NCBI GenBank assembly: GCA_902766435.1
Contig: CACXDM010000048.1
Location: 1 to 37,993, forward strand
Direction of reading: 5' to 3'
Source: an uncultured Erysipelotrichaceae bacterium
GTDB taxonomy: Bacteria; Bacillota_I; Bacilli_A; Erysipelotrichales; Erysipelotrichaceae
DNA: 37,993 nucleotides
The notes under the pieces are model-generated. The model searched no databases and was not told where the DNA came from. It saw only the letters and a list, made by a program, of their open reading frames with translations. Positions 8,633-16,649 of this stretch are shown piece by piece (the stretch's first letter is position 1; each line of letters begins with the position of its first letter). The position numbers were made by a program, and so were the translations under genes.

Positions 8633-11600
8633 ATGAGTACACATTTGTTTGTTCAGAGCTGTTATACCCTCCTTGACTCCGTCATCCGTATTCCGGATCT
8701 TGTCAGAAAGGCAAAACAGCTCGGTTATACATCTGTTGCGCTGACTGATGCGGACGTATTATATGGTGCGGCTGCGTTTATCCGTCAGTGTGCGGCTGAG
8801 GGAATCCACGGTATTGTCGGGATGCAGGTGAAGTGTCTGTATCATGAGGATACTGTTCCTTTTCTTTTGCTGGCAAAGGACAATCAGGGCTACGCGGATC
8901 TGATCAGACTCTCAGGCAGTCTTTCCTCAGGCAGGGAAACATGCTCGACAGAAGAACTGATCAGATGCTGCAGGCACTGTTTTCTGATTGTCTATGGTGA
9001 AGGGGGATGGTTTGACAGGGAGCTTGTTGCGGATAACCGGGAAGCGATCAGCGCCAAGCTGAAGATCATGAAGGAAGAACTTCCTGCTTTTGATATTGCG
9101 CTTTCCTATCAGGAGGCTTCACTTTGGAAGCTGCGGAATGCGGCACTGAAGAGAATCGCTGCCAGCCTTTCGCTGAAAACAGTTGCCTTGAACAAGATTT
9201 ATTATCTTGAGGACAGAGACGCTGAGGTATACCGGATCGTCAGGGGGATCCGTGAAAACAAGAATCTCAGTGATCATACGCTCGGCATGATCCGGGGAAG
9301 ACATTTTCTCTCACCGCGGGAAATGAGCGGGCTGTATGATCCGGATGATCTTCAGCGGAGTGATGAAATCGCCGCCGAATGCCGGGCGGACTACAATCTC
9401 GGAAAGACATACCTGCCTGCGTTTCAGACTCCTGCCGGATATACTTCGCAGACATATCTGCCCGAGCTCTGTATGGCCGGTCTGAGAAAACGGCTCGCCG
9501 GGAAGGCGGATCCGGTATATATTGAACGGCTGAAATATGAACTCGGTGTAATTCACAGGATGAACTTCGAGGACTATTTTCTGATCGTGTATGATTTTAT
9601 CCGTTATGCACGTAAGAACGGTATCCGCGTCGGACCGGGAAGAGGCAGCGCGGCCGGTTCGCTTGTTGCGTACTGTCTCGGGATCACACAGGTTGATCCG
9701 GTAAAATACAATCTGCTTTTTGAGCGTTTCCTGAATCCGGAAAGAGTATCCATGCCGGATATCGATACGGATATTCCCGATGACAGGCGTGAGGAAGTGA
9801 TCCGGTATGTCTGGGAAAAATACGGCGCGGATCATGTTGCGAATATCATTGCCTTCGGTACGCTGCGGGCAAAACAGGCTGTCCGTGATGTGGGAAAAGT
9901 CATGAATATGAATATCCGTGATGTGGAAACCATTTCCCGTCTGATCCCGAATATTCCCGGCATCACGCTGCAGGAAGCGTACAACCGCAATGCGAGACTG
10001 AAGCAGTATGTTGATTCGGAAAAGAAATACGCGGATCTTTACAGTATGGCACGCCGGCTTGAAGGTCTTCCGAGGCATACGACACTTCATGCGGCAGGTG
10101 TTGTCATGTCCGGCCGTCCGCTGGAGGAGGTTGTTCCTGTCACGGGCAGTGACGGAGAGATGAAAACCAGTCAGTTCTCGATGGAATATCTTGAAGAACG
10201 GGGACTGATCAAGATGGATTTCCTCGGTCTGAGAAATCTGACGATTCTTGATGAAATTGTCCGTGCCGTACAGAAGGATGATCCGTCTTTCCGGATCGAA
10301 GAGATCAATCTTGAAGAACCCGGTATCTACCGTCTGTTCCGGGGGGCGGATACGGAAGGAATCTTTCAGTTTGAGTCGGAGGGAATGAAGAATCTGCTGC
10401 GGCGCATGCAGCCGGAGAGTTTTGCGGATGTAACAGCGGCTCTTGCATTGTACCGTCCCGCATCTGCCGACAGTATTCCTGATTATCTGACAAATAAGCA
10501 GGCACCGGAAAAGATCGTCTGGCCGCTGAAGGAACTCGAACCCGTACTGAAGGAAACATACGGCGTAATGGTCTTTCAGGAACAGGCGATGAAGACAGCT
10601 GAAATCGCTGCCGGTTTTTCACTTGGCAGAGCAGATGTTCTGCGTAAGGCAATGTCAAAGAAAAACGAGAAGGAAATGAATGCCCTTCATGATGAATTCA
10701 CCGGCGGATGCATCAGAAACGGAATACCTGCCGGAAAGGCGGAAGAACTGTTTTCCCTTGTTTCCAGATTCAGCGGCTACGGTTTTAATAAGTCCCATGC
10801 GGTTGCGTATGGTATGATTGCATGCCAGATGGCATATCTGAAGGCACTTTATCCCGCGGATTTCTACTGTGCTGTTCTCAACAGTGTAATCGGTTCGTCG
10901 GACAAGACAGCCCGGTATATTGAGGAGTGCCGCCGGCGGAAGATCGGCATCATTCCGCCCGGTGTCAACGATTCCGGAAAAACGTATATCAAGAAGAACA
11001 GAGACATCATTCTTCCGCTTTCCATCATCCGCTCGGTCGGGGTTCATACCGCTTCCGCAATCGCTGATGAAAGGGAAACCAACGGTTTGTTTACGGATTT
11101 CTTTGATTTTACCGCAAGAATGCTTGTGCATAAGACCGGAACTCAGGTCTTTGAATCTCTGATTGATGCCGGCGCGCTCGACTGTTTCTCCCTGAGCCGC
11201 AGGACAATGCGGGAAGGACTGGAAGATGCCGTGCGTTATGGCGAGCTTGTTCAGATCAGCAGCGGCACGCAGATCACGATTGATCTGAATCTGGTTGCCA
11301 AACCTGTTCTGATGAACATGAAGGACTCCGAGGAGGAAACCAGCCGCCGTGAACAGGAAGCACTGGGCTTTAATATCGGTGTTCAGCCGATTGAGATCAT
11401 GCGTCAGAAATACGGTATCCGTGAACCGTCGCTTTCCGTGATCCGTACGATGACCGGTACGGTATACGGTTTTGCCTGCATCAGGTATGTGAATCCGCAC
11501 CGGACAAAAAAGGGAGACATGATGGCCTTCCTGAAAATCTACGACGAGACAGGGGAAATCGACATGGCAGTGATGCCCCGGCTGTACAGCCGTACATCGT

Positions 11601-11698
11601 CGTTTCTCATCAAAGGAACGTATATCCGTTTCTGTGCTAAAATATCCGATGACCGGTCGCTGCTTGCGGACAGGATCGAAGTCATACATAAGAAGTGA
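8633..11698 (+). CDS. dnaE: DNA polymerase III alpha subunit DnaE
   Basis: Replicative C-family DNA polymerase, acting with PolC in most Bacillota. An N-terminal PHP domain (about 1-200) is followed by the palm with the catalytic aspartates in PDIDTDIPDDRRE (D378, D380) and KMDFLGL (D529). Next come the fingers and helix-hairpin-helix region (GYGFNKSHAVAYG) and a C-terminal OB domain from about residue 945. At 1021 residues it is a short DnaE. The PHP metal site looks lost: the usual HLHVHS is HLFVQS (residues 4-9) and TDHG is TDAD (38-41), so proofreading by PHP is unlikely. The start is set by family alignment; no ribosome site precedes it. The response regulator gene follows without a gap. 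Confidence 0.96.
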   Translation: MSTHLFVQSCYTLLDSVIRIPDLVRKAKQLGYTSVALTDADVLYGAAAFIRQCAAEGIHGIVGMQVKCLYHEDTVPFLLLAKDNQGYADLIRLSGSLSSGRETCSTEELIRCCRHCFLIVYGEGGWFDRELVADNREAISAKLKIMKEELPAFDIALSYQEASLWKLRNAALKRIAASLSLKTVALNKIYYLEDRDAEVYRIVRGIRENKNLSDHTLGMIRGRHFLSPREMSGLYDPDDLQRSDEIAAECRADYNLGKTYLPAFQTPAGYTSQTYLPELCMAGLRKRLAGKADPVYIERLKYELGVIHRMNFEDYFLIVYDFIRYARKNGIRVGPGRGSAAGSLVAYCLGITQVDPVKYNLLFERFLNPERVSMPDIDTDIPDDRREEVIRYVWEKYGADHVANIIAFGTLRAKQAVRDVGKVMNMNIRDVETISRLIPNIPGITLQEAYNRNARLKQYVDSEKKYADLYSMARRLEGLPRHTTLHAAGVVMSGRPLEEVVPVTGSDGEMKTSQFSMEYLEERGLIKMDFLGLRNLTILDEIVRAVQKDDPSFRIEEINLEEPGIYRLFRGADTEGIFQFESEGMKNLLRRMQPESFADVTAALALYRPASADSIPDYLTNKQAPEKIVWPLKELEPVLKETYGVMVFQEQAMKTAEIAAGFSLGRADVLRKAMSKKNEKEMNALHDEFTGGCIRNGIPAGKAEELFSLVSRFSGYGFNKSHAVAYGMIACQMAYLKALYPADFYCAVLNSVIGSSDKTARYIEECRRRKIGIIPPGVNDSGKTYIKKNRDIILPLSIIRSVGVHTASAIADERETNGLFTDFFDFTARMLVHKTGTQVFESLIDAGALDCFSLSRRTMREGLEDAVRYGELVQISSGTQITIDLNLVAKPVLMNMKDSEEETSRREQEALGFNIGVQPIEIMRQKYGIREPSLSVIRTMTGTVYGFACIRYVNPHRTKKGDMMAFLKIYDETGEIDMAVMPRLYSRTSSFLIKGTYIRFCAKISDDRSLLADRIEVIHKK

Positions 11699-11706
11699 GT
11701 TTGTTT

Positions 11707-12369
11707 ATGGCGAAAATATTGATTGTTGATGATGAAGAACATATCCGGGAAGTCGTATCGGAATACTGCCGGATCAGCGGATATGATACAGAGGAAGCCT
11801 CCGACGGGCTGGAGGCGATAGAAATGATCAGAAAGACACATTATGACTGTGTCATTCTGGATATCATGATGCCGAGACTGGACGGTTATACGGCCTGCCG
11901 GGAAATCAAGAAGATTGACCGGGTGCCGGTGATCATGCTGAGTGCAAGACAGGAAGAATATGACAAGCTGCTCGGGTTTGAAGTCGGTGTTGATGATTAT
12001 GTCGTTAAGCCGTTTTCACCGCGTGAACTGATGGCAAGAGTGAAGGTTGTCCTGGCAAGGGGAAGTTATCAGGAGACAAAACTGCTGAAGTTTGACGGAC
12101 TTGAGATTGATGTCAGCGGCAGAAGCGTGAAGGTTGACGGACAGCAGGCTGCTCTTACTCCGAAGGAGATCGATCTTCTGATTTTCCTTGCGTCACATCC
12201 GAATGTGGCTCTTTCACGGCAGAGACTGCTTGAGGAAGTCTGGAACTATGATTATTACGGTGACGACAGAACAGTCGATACACATATCAAGATGCTGCGG
12301 CACAATCTCGGCAGATACCGGGAAAAAATCGTGACGGTCAGAGGAATGGGGTATAAGTTTGAAGCTTGA
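11707..12369 (+). CDS. OmpR/PhoB-family response regulator
   Basis: Receiver domain (residues 1-115) with the acidic pair D8/D9, phosphoacceptor D52 in LDIMMPRLDG and conserved K101 in VVKPFSP. A winged-helix DNA-binding domain follows (about 125-220), ending in the standard DTHIKMLRHNLG and VRGMGYKFE segments. The length of 220 residues is typical. I chose the ATG at 11707; an in-frame GTG at 11695 would add MSLF and overlap the dnaE stop. The partner kinase starts inside the last codons, so the pair is translationally coupled. The target genes are not evident from the sequence. It is closely similar in motif wording to the regulator at 28870. Confidence 0.95.
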   Translation: MAKILIVDDEEHIREVVSEYCRISGYDTEEASDGLEAIEMIRKTHYDCVILDIMMPRLDGYTACREIKKIDRVPVIMLSARQEEYDKLLGFEVGVDDYVVKPFSPRELMARVKVVLARGSYQETKLLKFDGLEIDVSGRSVKVDGQQAALTPKEIDLLIFLASHPNVALSRQRLLEEVWNYDYYGDDRTVDTHIKMLRHNLGRYREKIVTVRGMGYKFEA

Positions 12370-13804
12370 TCTGAATGGAATACGCTTCCGTTTCTGGATG
12401 ATATTCTTTGTCTTTGCGGCAGGTATTACACTTCTGATCGGCGGCCTGCAGATCAGTCTGATCCGCCCCTATTACCGCAACAGCAAGATTCAGGCTGTCA
12501 GCACGGTGGCGGACAATCTGCAGGAAAACCTGATTGCCAGAAATAATACCGAAAGCATTGCCGAAGCGCTGAAACAGGCAGTGGACAACGAAGTCTGTGT
12601 CGTGATCTACAATGAGAACGGCAGAAAGATCTATGAGGCCGACAGTCTGGGGTCAGGCTGTATTTTCATGCTGAACAAAGAAGAACAGACGGCGAGCGGA
12701 TTTGATTTGGAGACCGTTCTTTCCAATGTAAACAATACCGAAATCTCCTACAGTGAGAATCTGACAAATGTCAGAACAGGCCAGGAAATGATCGTATATG
12801 AAAGAAAGGTGCGGGAGAATCTTTCGGATTATTATCTGCTTGTCAATTCGGCCCTGGAACCTGTTGATTCCATTGTTTCCATTTTCACCCGTCAGTATGT
12901 CCTTTATACGGGTATTGCGATTGCGGCTGCTTTTTTCATTGCGAACTGGATTTCCGGCAAGATCACCGATCCGATCGTTAAGATCAGAAAGGAAGCGGCG
13001 AAACTGGAAAAAGCGGATTATGACGTATCTTTTGAAGGGGGATCATTCACCGAAACACGTGAGCTTGCCGCTACGCTGAACAGCGCGGCCGGTCAGCTGT
13101 CCAAGATCGATGAGCTGAGAAGAGACCTTCTGGCAAATGTATCACATGATATACGCACACCGCTTACGGATATCAGGGCATATGCCGAAATGATTCAGGA
13201 TATTTCCGGTGATGATCCGGAAAAGAGAAACAAGCATCTCGATGTCATTATCCGGGAAACGGAATACATGAATCTGCTTGTCAATGACATGAGTGAGCTT
13301 TCAAAAATGCAGTCCGGAAATTATGTCCCGAACTTTGAGAATACGGATATCGTTCAGATTATCAAAGAAGTGATTGATCTGGAGGAACAGTCGATTCTCT
13401 CCGCCGGTGTCATTGTTGAAACCGAACTGCCTGAGTCACTGACGGTTTACGCCGATGAGATCAAGATCAGTCAGGTGATTGCCAATTATCTCTCAAATGC
13501 GATCAAGCATACAAGAGAAGGAAAGAAGATCATCATCCGGGCATTTCTCAGGGATGATGAGGGAACGGTCAGGGTTGAGGTTCAGGATGAAGGAAGCGGT
13601 ATTCCGGATGAGGAGCTGCCGTATATCTGGGACAGATATCAGAAATCCAGCCGTTCGTTCTCCCGCAAACTGACAAATTCCGGACTCGGTCTTGCCATTG
13701 TCAAGGCAATTGCCGATTCCCATCATGCCGGTTACGGGGTAACGACAAAACTCGGAGAAGGCAGCACGTTCTGGATCGAACTGAGGTATCCCGATGAAGT
13801 ATGA
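12359..13804 (+). CDS. Sensor histidine kinase
   Basis: Membrane sensor of 481 residues. TM1 spans about 11-34, an extracytoplasmic domain about 35-178 and TM2 about 180-198. HAMP (about 199-250), HisKA with phospho-accepting H263 in NVSHDIRTPL, and an ATPase domain with NYLSNAIKHT, DEGSGIPDE and GLGLAIV follow. The start is TTG at 12359, overlapping the regulator gene by 11 bases, with a GGGG-containing ribosome site 7 bases upstream. The extracytoplasmic domain contains C80 and C101 (in VCVVIYN and SGCI contexts), closely matching C76/C102 in the second kinase of this window. The ligand is unknown. The following methyltransferase gene overlaps its end by 11 bases. Confidence 0.95.
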   Translation: MKLDLNGIRFRFWMIFFVFAAGITLLIGGLQISLIRPYYRNSKIQAVSTVADNLQENLIARNNTESIAEALKQAVDNEVCVVIYNENGRKIYEADSLGSGCIFMLNKEEQTASGFDLETVLSNVNNTEISYSENLTNVRTGQEMIVYERKVRENLSDYYLLVNSALEPVDSIVSIFTRQYVLYTGIAIAAAFFIANWISGKITDPIVKIRKEAAKLEKADYDVSFEGGSFTETRELAATLNSAAGQLSKIDELRRDLLANVSHDIRTPLTDIRAYAEMIQDISGDDPEKRNKHLDVIIRETEYMNLLVNDMSELSKMQSGNYVPNFENTDIVQIIKEVIDLEEQSILSAGVIVETELPESLTVYADEIKISQVIANYLSNAIKHTREGKKIIIRAFLRDDEGTVRVEVQDEGSGIPDEELPYIWDRYQKSSRSFSRKLTNSGLGLAIVKAIADSHHAGYGVTTKLGEGSTFWIELRYPDEV

Positions 13805-14477
13805 TTATCTGAACGGAACAGACTTCCGGATGATCCGCAGCAGGTATTACCGTTTTAACAGTGATACGGAACTGCTCGGACGATTCATGAAGGTCAGAAG
13901 AAAGGATTCGGTGCTTGATATCGGCTGCAGCAGCGGAGCACTTCTGCTTTATGCCGCATGCCGCCGTCCCGCGGCGCTGTACGGTATTGATCTGTTTGCG
14001 GAAGTGATTGAAGAGGCAGCTGAAAATCTGAAGAACAATCATGTGAGCGCGGAGCTTTCCGTGAGCAGGGTGCAGGATTTCAAAGGCGGGCCTTTTGATG
14101 TCATAGTATGTAATCCGCCGTATTTCCGTACCGGGCCGGAAGAGCTGAAAAGCAGGGATCAGTATGCAAGGGCGGCCAGACATGAAGAATATCTGACGCC
14201 TGATGAGCTGTTTAAGTCAGTCAGAAGACTGCTGAAAGACAACGGATCATTCTGTCTTGTTCACCGCGCGTCAAGGCTGACGGAACTGATCCTGACGGCT
14301 GAGCTTTACGGCATGCGGCCAGACCGCATGAGAATCTGTTATAAAACAACAGGAGGGGATGCCGGGGCAGTACTGCTTTCATTCCGGTTTTCCAAAACAG
14401 TACAGCTGAAAACGGAACCGCCTGTTTATCTTGATGACCGAAATACATTTCCTGAAATCAACGGAGGGATACAATGA
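13794..14477 (+). CDS. TrmN6-like tRNA1(Val) adenine-N6 methyltransferase
   Basis: S-adenosylmethionine-dependent methyltransferase of 227 residues. The cofactor-binding motif VLDIGCSSGALLL is at about residues 42-54, followed by the acidic YGIDL strand. The catalytic NPPYF motif (about 105) is typical of N6-adenine methyltransferases, and the start MKYDYLNGTDFRM fits the TrmN6/YfiC (YabB-like) group that modifies A37 of tRNA-Val. Its start overlaps the kinase gene by 11 bases, with GAGG just upstream, and its stop overlaps the next gene (ATGA). Linkage to the two-component system is probably transcriptional only. The exact tRNA substrate is inferred from the family. Confidence 0.85.
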   Translation: MKYDYLNGTDFRMIRSRYYRFNSDTELLGRFMKVRRKDSVLDIGCSSGALLLYAACRRPAALYGIDLFAEVIEEAAENLKNNHVSAELSVSRVQDFKGGPFDVIVCNPPYFRTGPEELKSRDQYARAARHEEYLTPDELFKSVRRLLKDNGSFCLVHRASRLTELILTAELYGMRPDRMRICYKTTGGDAGAVLLSFRFSKTVQLKTEPPVYLDDRNTFPEINGGIQ

Positions 14478-15556
14478 GTGAATTTGGCGCATATCTGCTT
14501 CTCGGACTGATCACTTTAATTCTGGTGCTTGTTCTGTGTATCCTTTTCTGGAAGCCAAATGAGATTCAGGAAACCCAAAAAGCAGAAGATGAATGTCAGC
14601 CGGGAACTTACGATATCCGTAAAACGATCGGTCTCTGCTGGCCGGAACTGCTGGCTTCCTGCAGTATAACGGATCTGGAACACGGCGTGATGCTGCACTG
14701 GTCAGGGCTCTGCGGCAAAAAGCGTACTGCTGTTTTTTCCGTTACGGCGGGAAATATGATGAATGCGTGTATGAATGCTCTTACAGAGATCATCCGCGGC
14801 GGTATTGTACCTGAGAATGACTGCTGGTTTGTGATCGCGGAACGGGGAGAAAAAGATTCCTGCCGGGCGGAAGCTTCCGTGAAGCTGCGTGAGATGGAGA
14901 TCTTTCCGGATTCGGTCTATGAAGAAGGAACCGGAATCATCAGGGATTCCCATGCTTTGTTTACCACTGCCGGCAAAGCGGAGAAAGTATTGCTTGCGGA
15001 AGGGGGCAGTCCCGAGAAATTTGCGGCGGAAACAGCATTCCCGTTTGTTTACAGTGAGAATCTGCGCCATACGCTGAAAGCGTTCGGAAGAAAGCTTCCG
15101 TTCATGCTCAGACTGCAGTTTGCTTTGCGTTTTATGACCGGAAGGATTCCGTTCCGGAATCTTCTCCGCATATTTCCCGAAGCTGACGAGTGGGTCCGCA
15201 GCAGTCTGACACTTCAGGAAAAGGAAGACAGAAAGTATCTGATACTTTGTTCGCCGGATGACAGGGAAGCGGAACGCGCGCTTTCTGATCTGCTGAACAA
15301 GGCTTCACTTTACGGAATCAGGCTTTATCAGGAATCGGAAAAGCCGGCCGGAATCTATTGCCTGCCGGACAGTGAAACATACCGCAGTGCTTCCGGGGCG
15401 ATAATTGAGATGAATCCGGAAATGACCGTACTGCCTGTTGTTTCCGGCAAGGGTGTCGGATGGCCGGGGTGGCAGACAGTCTGCTTTACACCATCCGGCG
15501 GAGAAGAAAAAGACGGAACCCGGGAAACGGAATATTATAAAAAGCTGATCATTTGA
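14474..15556 (+). CDS. Membrane-anchored M20 peptidase-like pseudoenzyme
   Basis: Protein of 360 residues with one N-terminal membrane helix (about 6-25). The body aligns by eye with PM20D1-like M20 peptidases. Residues 55-76 match the FP..ha.le...in.ysLly.WkG block. Residues 93-125 match the helix after the ALDDKG metal site through the AFGHDEE region. Residues 204-247 match the lid segment (LP.PFMLRLQFALRF... RSSLT), and residues 295-340 match the C-terminal VVPVLSGGGTDSR..FSP block. The stretch that should hold HxDVVP and GRGALDDK is missing: FSV at 88-90 runs straight into TAGNMMNA. The Glu-Glu pair is RGEKD. Catalysis is therefore very unlikely. Family members are usually about 450 residues. 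The gene is coupled to trmN6 by ATGA. Confidence 0.75.
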   Translation: MSEFGAYLLLGLITLILVLVLCILFWKPNEIQETQKAEDECQPGTYDIRKTIGLCWPELLASCSITDLEHGVMLHWSGLCGKKRTAVFSVTAGNMMNACMNALTEIIRGGIVPENDCWFVIAERGEKDSCRAEASVKLREMEIFPDSVYEEGTGIIRDSHALFTTAGKAEKVLLAEGGSPEKFAAETAFPFVYSENLRHTLKAFGRKLPFMLRLQFALRFMTGRIPFRNLLRIFPEADEWVRSSLTLQEKEDRKYLILCSPDDREAERALSDLLNKASLYGIRLYQESEKPAGIYCLPDSETYRSASGAIIEMNPEMTVLPVVSGKGVGWPGWQTVCFTPSGGEEKDGTRETEYYKKLII

Positions 15557-15564
15557 TCAGCTTT
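15541..15564 (-). terminator. Hairpin shared by two convergent stop codons
   Basis: AAAGCTGATCA (15541-15551) and TGATCAGCTTT (15554-15564) form a perfect 11-bp stem with a two-base centre, which would open to a four-base loop. On the minus strand it is followed by TTTTTATAAT, a good terminator tail. On the plus strand the tail is poor. The plus-strand stop (15554-15556) lies inside it and the minus-strand stop (15563-15565) at its edge. Confidence 0.75.
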
Positions 15565-16576
15565 ACTGTTCTTCTGCGCTTTCTTCTTCCGTCACTGTAT
15601 CTTCACTGACTTCCGCTGATTCATCTTCCGTTTCTTCTTCTGCGGAGGTGTTTTCTTCCGTGACTTCCGCTGCCGGCTCTGCTTCATCAGAAGGTTCTTC
15701 TGTTACAGCCGGAGCTTCCGCATCCGCTCCGGTATGATGCAGGCGGTAAAGAACGACTTCGGCATCACTGAGGAAGCGTACGTCACGTCCTGTGGTTCCC
15801 GTTCCGTTTGTGATATCAAGGATGAAGTTTCCGTTGATGCTGTGTTTGCCGCGGAGATAGTCCGAGGCTTTTTCCGGGGTATAGTCGGCAGTGAAGAAGA
15901 AGTACGCCTGTCCGCCGTGGCTGTGTCCCGCCAGAAAGTAATCGGTCAGATCCCCGGGAACGGCTGAAACCGTATCGGGTGTATGGCATACGGTGATGAC
16001 ATAGGATTCCGAGGAGACGTTGGCGTATGCCGTTTCGGCATTCGGCTGTCCGTTGAGCCCGTTGTCCAGTCCGACAAGCGTGATGCTCTGTGAACCGGTA
16101 TTCCGCAGAAGCACCGATCTGTTCACCAGCATTTCGAAGTCTGAGTCATACATGATGGAGGAAACGGTTTCCGCCATCTGTTCGGAACGTTTGTCATTAT
16201 CTCCGAATACCGCAAACTTCCCCAACGGCGCTTTGATCAAAGAGAAATACTCTGTTACCGTCGCCGTTCCTTCATCAGATACGGGAACGGTCTCATCAAA
16301 TACGTCTCCGCCAAAGATGACGATATCCGGCGATACGGAATTGACCGCCGCAACGAGCCGCTCAAGTCTTTCCTGATTCATGAAAGTGCCGTATTCAAGA
16401 TCTGAGAAGAAAAGGACAGAGATATCATCCATCTGTTTCGGAATCAGATCGGATGAGAGATTTTCATAACGTATTGTATACCGCTTCGGTGCGATGGCCA
16501 CCGCGTCATAAACCATATAGCCGCAGATCAGAACCAGAACCGCGAGTACCAGCAATATTTTGTGAATCGTTTTCAT
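15563..16576 (-). CDS. Membrane-anchored metallophosphoesterase-like protein with altered active site
   Basis: Protein of 337 residues. An N-terminal membrane helix (about 5-26) is followed by a calcineurin-like phosphoesterase domain (about 50-282) facing outside. Motifs in order: FFSDLEYG (D59, with E61 where the family has His), GGDVFDE (D91), GDNDKR (126-129, where GNHD is usual), CHTPD (H198) and GHSHGGQ (H218, H220). Three ligand or catalytic positions thus differ from the YkuE-like norm, so activity is uncertain. Residues 285-337 are an acidic, Glu/Ser/Thr/Ala-rich low-complexity tail. The start ATG has GAGGT five bases upstream. It is divergent from the HAD-like gene and convergent with the M20-like gene. 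Confidence 0.85.
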   Translation of the reverse strand: MKTIHKILLVLAVLVLICGYMVYDAVAIAPKRYTIRYENLSSDLIPKQMDDISVLFFSDLEYGTFMNQERLERLVAAVNSVSPDIVIFGGDVFDETVPVSDEGTATVTEYFSLIKAPLGKFAVFGDNDKRSEQMAETVSSIMYDSDFEMLVNRSVLLRNTGSQSITLVGLDNGLNGQPNAETAYANVSSESYVITVCHTPDTVSAVPGDLTDYFLAGHSHGGQAYFFFTADYTPEKASDYLRGKHSINGNFILDITNGTGTTGRDVRFLSDAEVVLYRLHHTGADAEAPAVTEEPSDEAEPAAEVTEENTSAEEETEDESAEVSEDTVTEEESAEEQ

Positions 16577-16605
16577 AAATACCTCGCTGACGCAAATATC
16601 ATATC

Positions 16606-16621
16606 ACAATCATCAGATTGT
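16606..16621. promoter_or_regulatory. Inverted repeat between divergent genes
   Basis: ACAATC-ATCA-GATTGT is a perfect 6-4-6 inverted repeat in the 73-base gap between the phosphoesterase gene and the HAD-like gene, close to both predicted promoters. It is a candidate operator; nothing identifies its regulator. Confidence 0.35.
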
Positions 16622-16627
16622 AAGTGT

Positions 16628-16633
16628 TACAAT
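16628..16633 (+). promoter_or_regulatory. Extended -10 element for the HAD-like gene
   Basis: TACAAT preceded by TGT forms an extended -10. The start codon is 17 bases downstream, with GAGGG between. The -35 region is weak. Confidence 0.5.
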
Positions 16634-16649
16634 ACGAACAGAGGGAAAA

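Noticed and set aside
10655-11689. Open frame of 344 codons on the minus strand inside dnaE
   Set aside because: The sense strand encodes all the expected DnaE C-terminal domains. The antisense translation is His/Arg-rich with no domain, as for other antisense frames in this window.
15566-15730. Acidic GAA/TTC-rich run in the phosphoesterase gene, considered as a repeat
   Set aside because: It is the Glu/Ser/Thr-rich low-complexity tail of the protein; no regular unit length is present, so it is not a tandem repeat or CRISPR.
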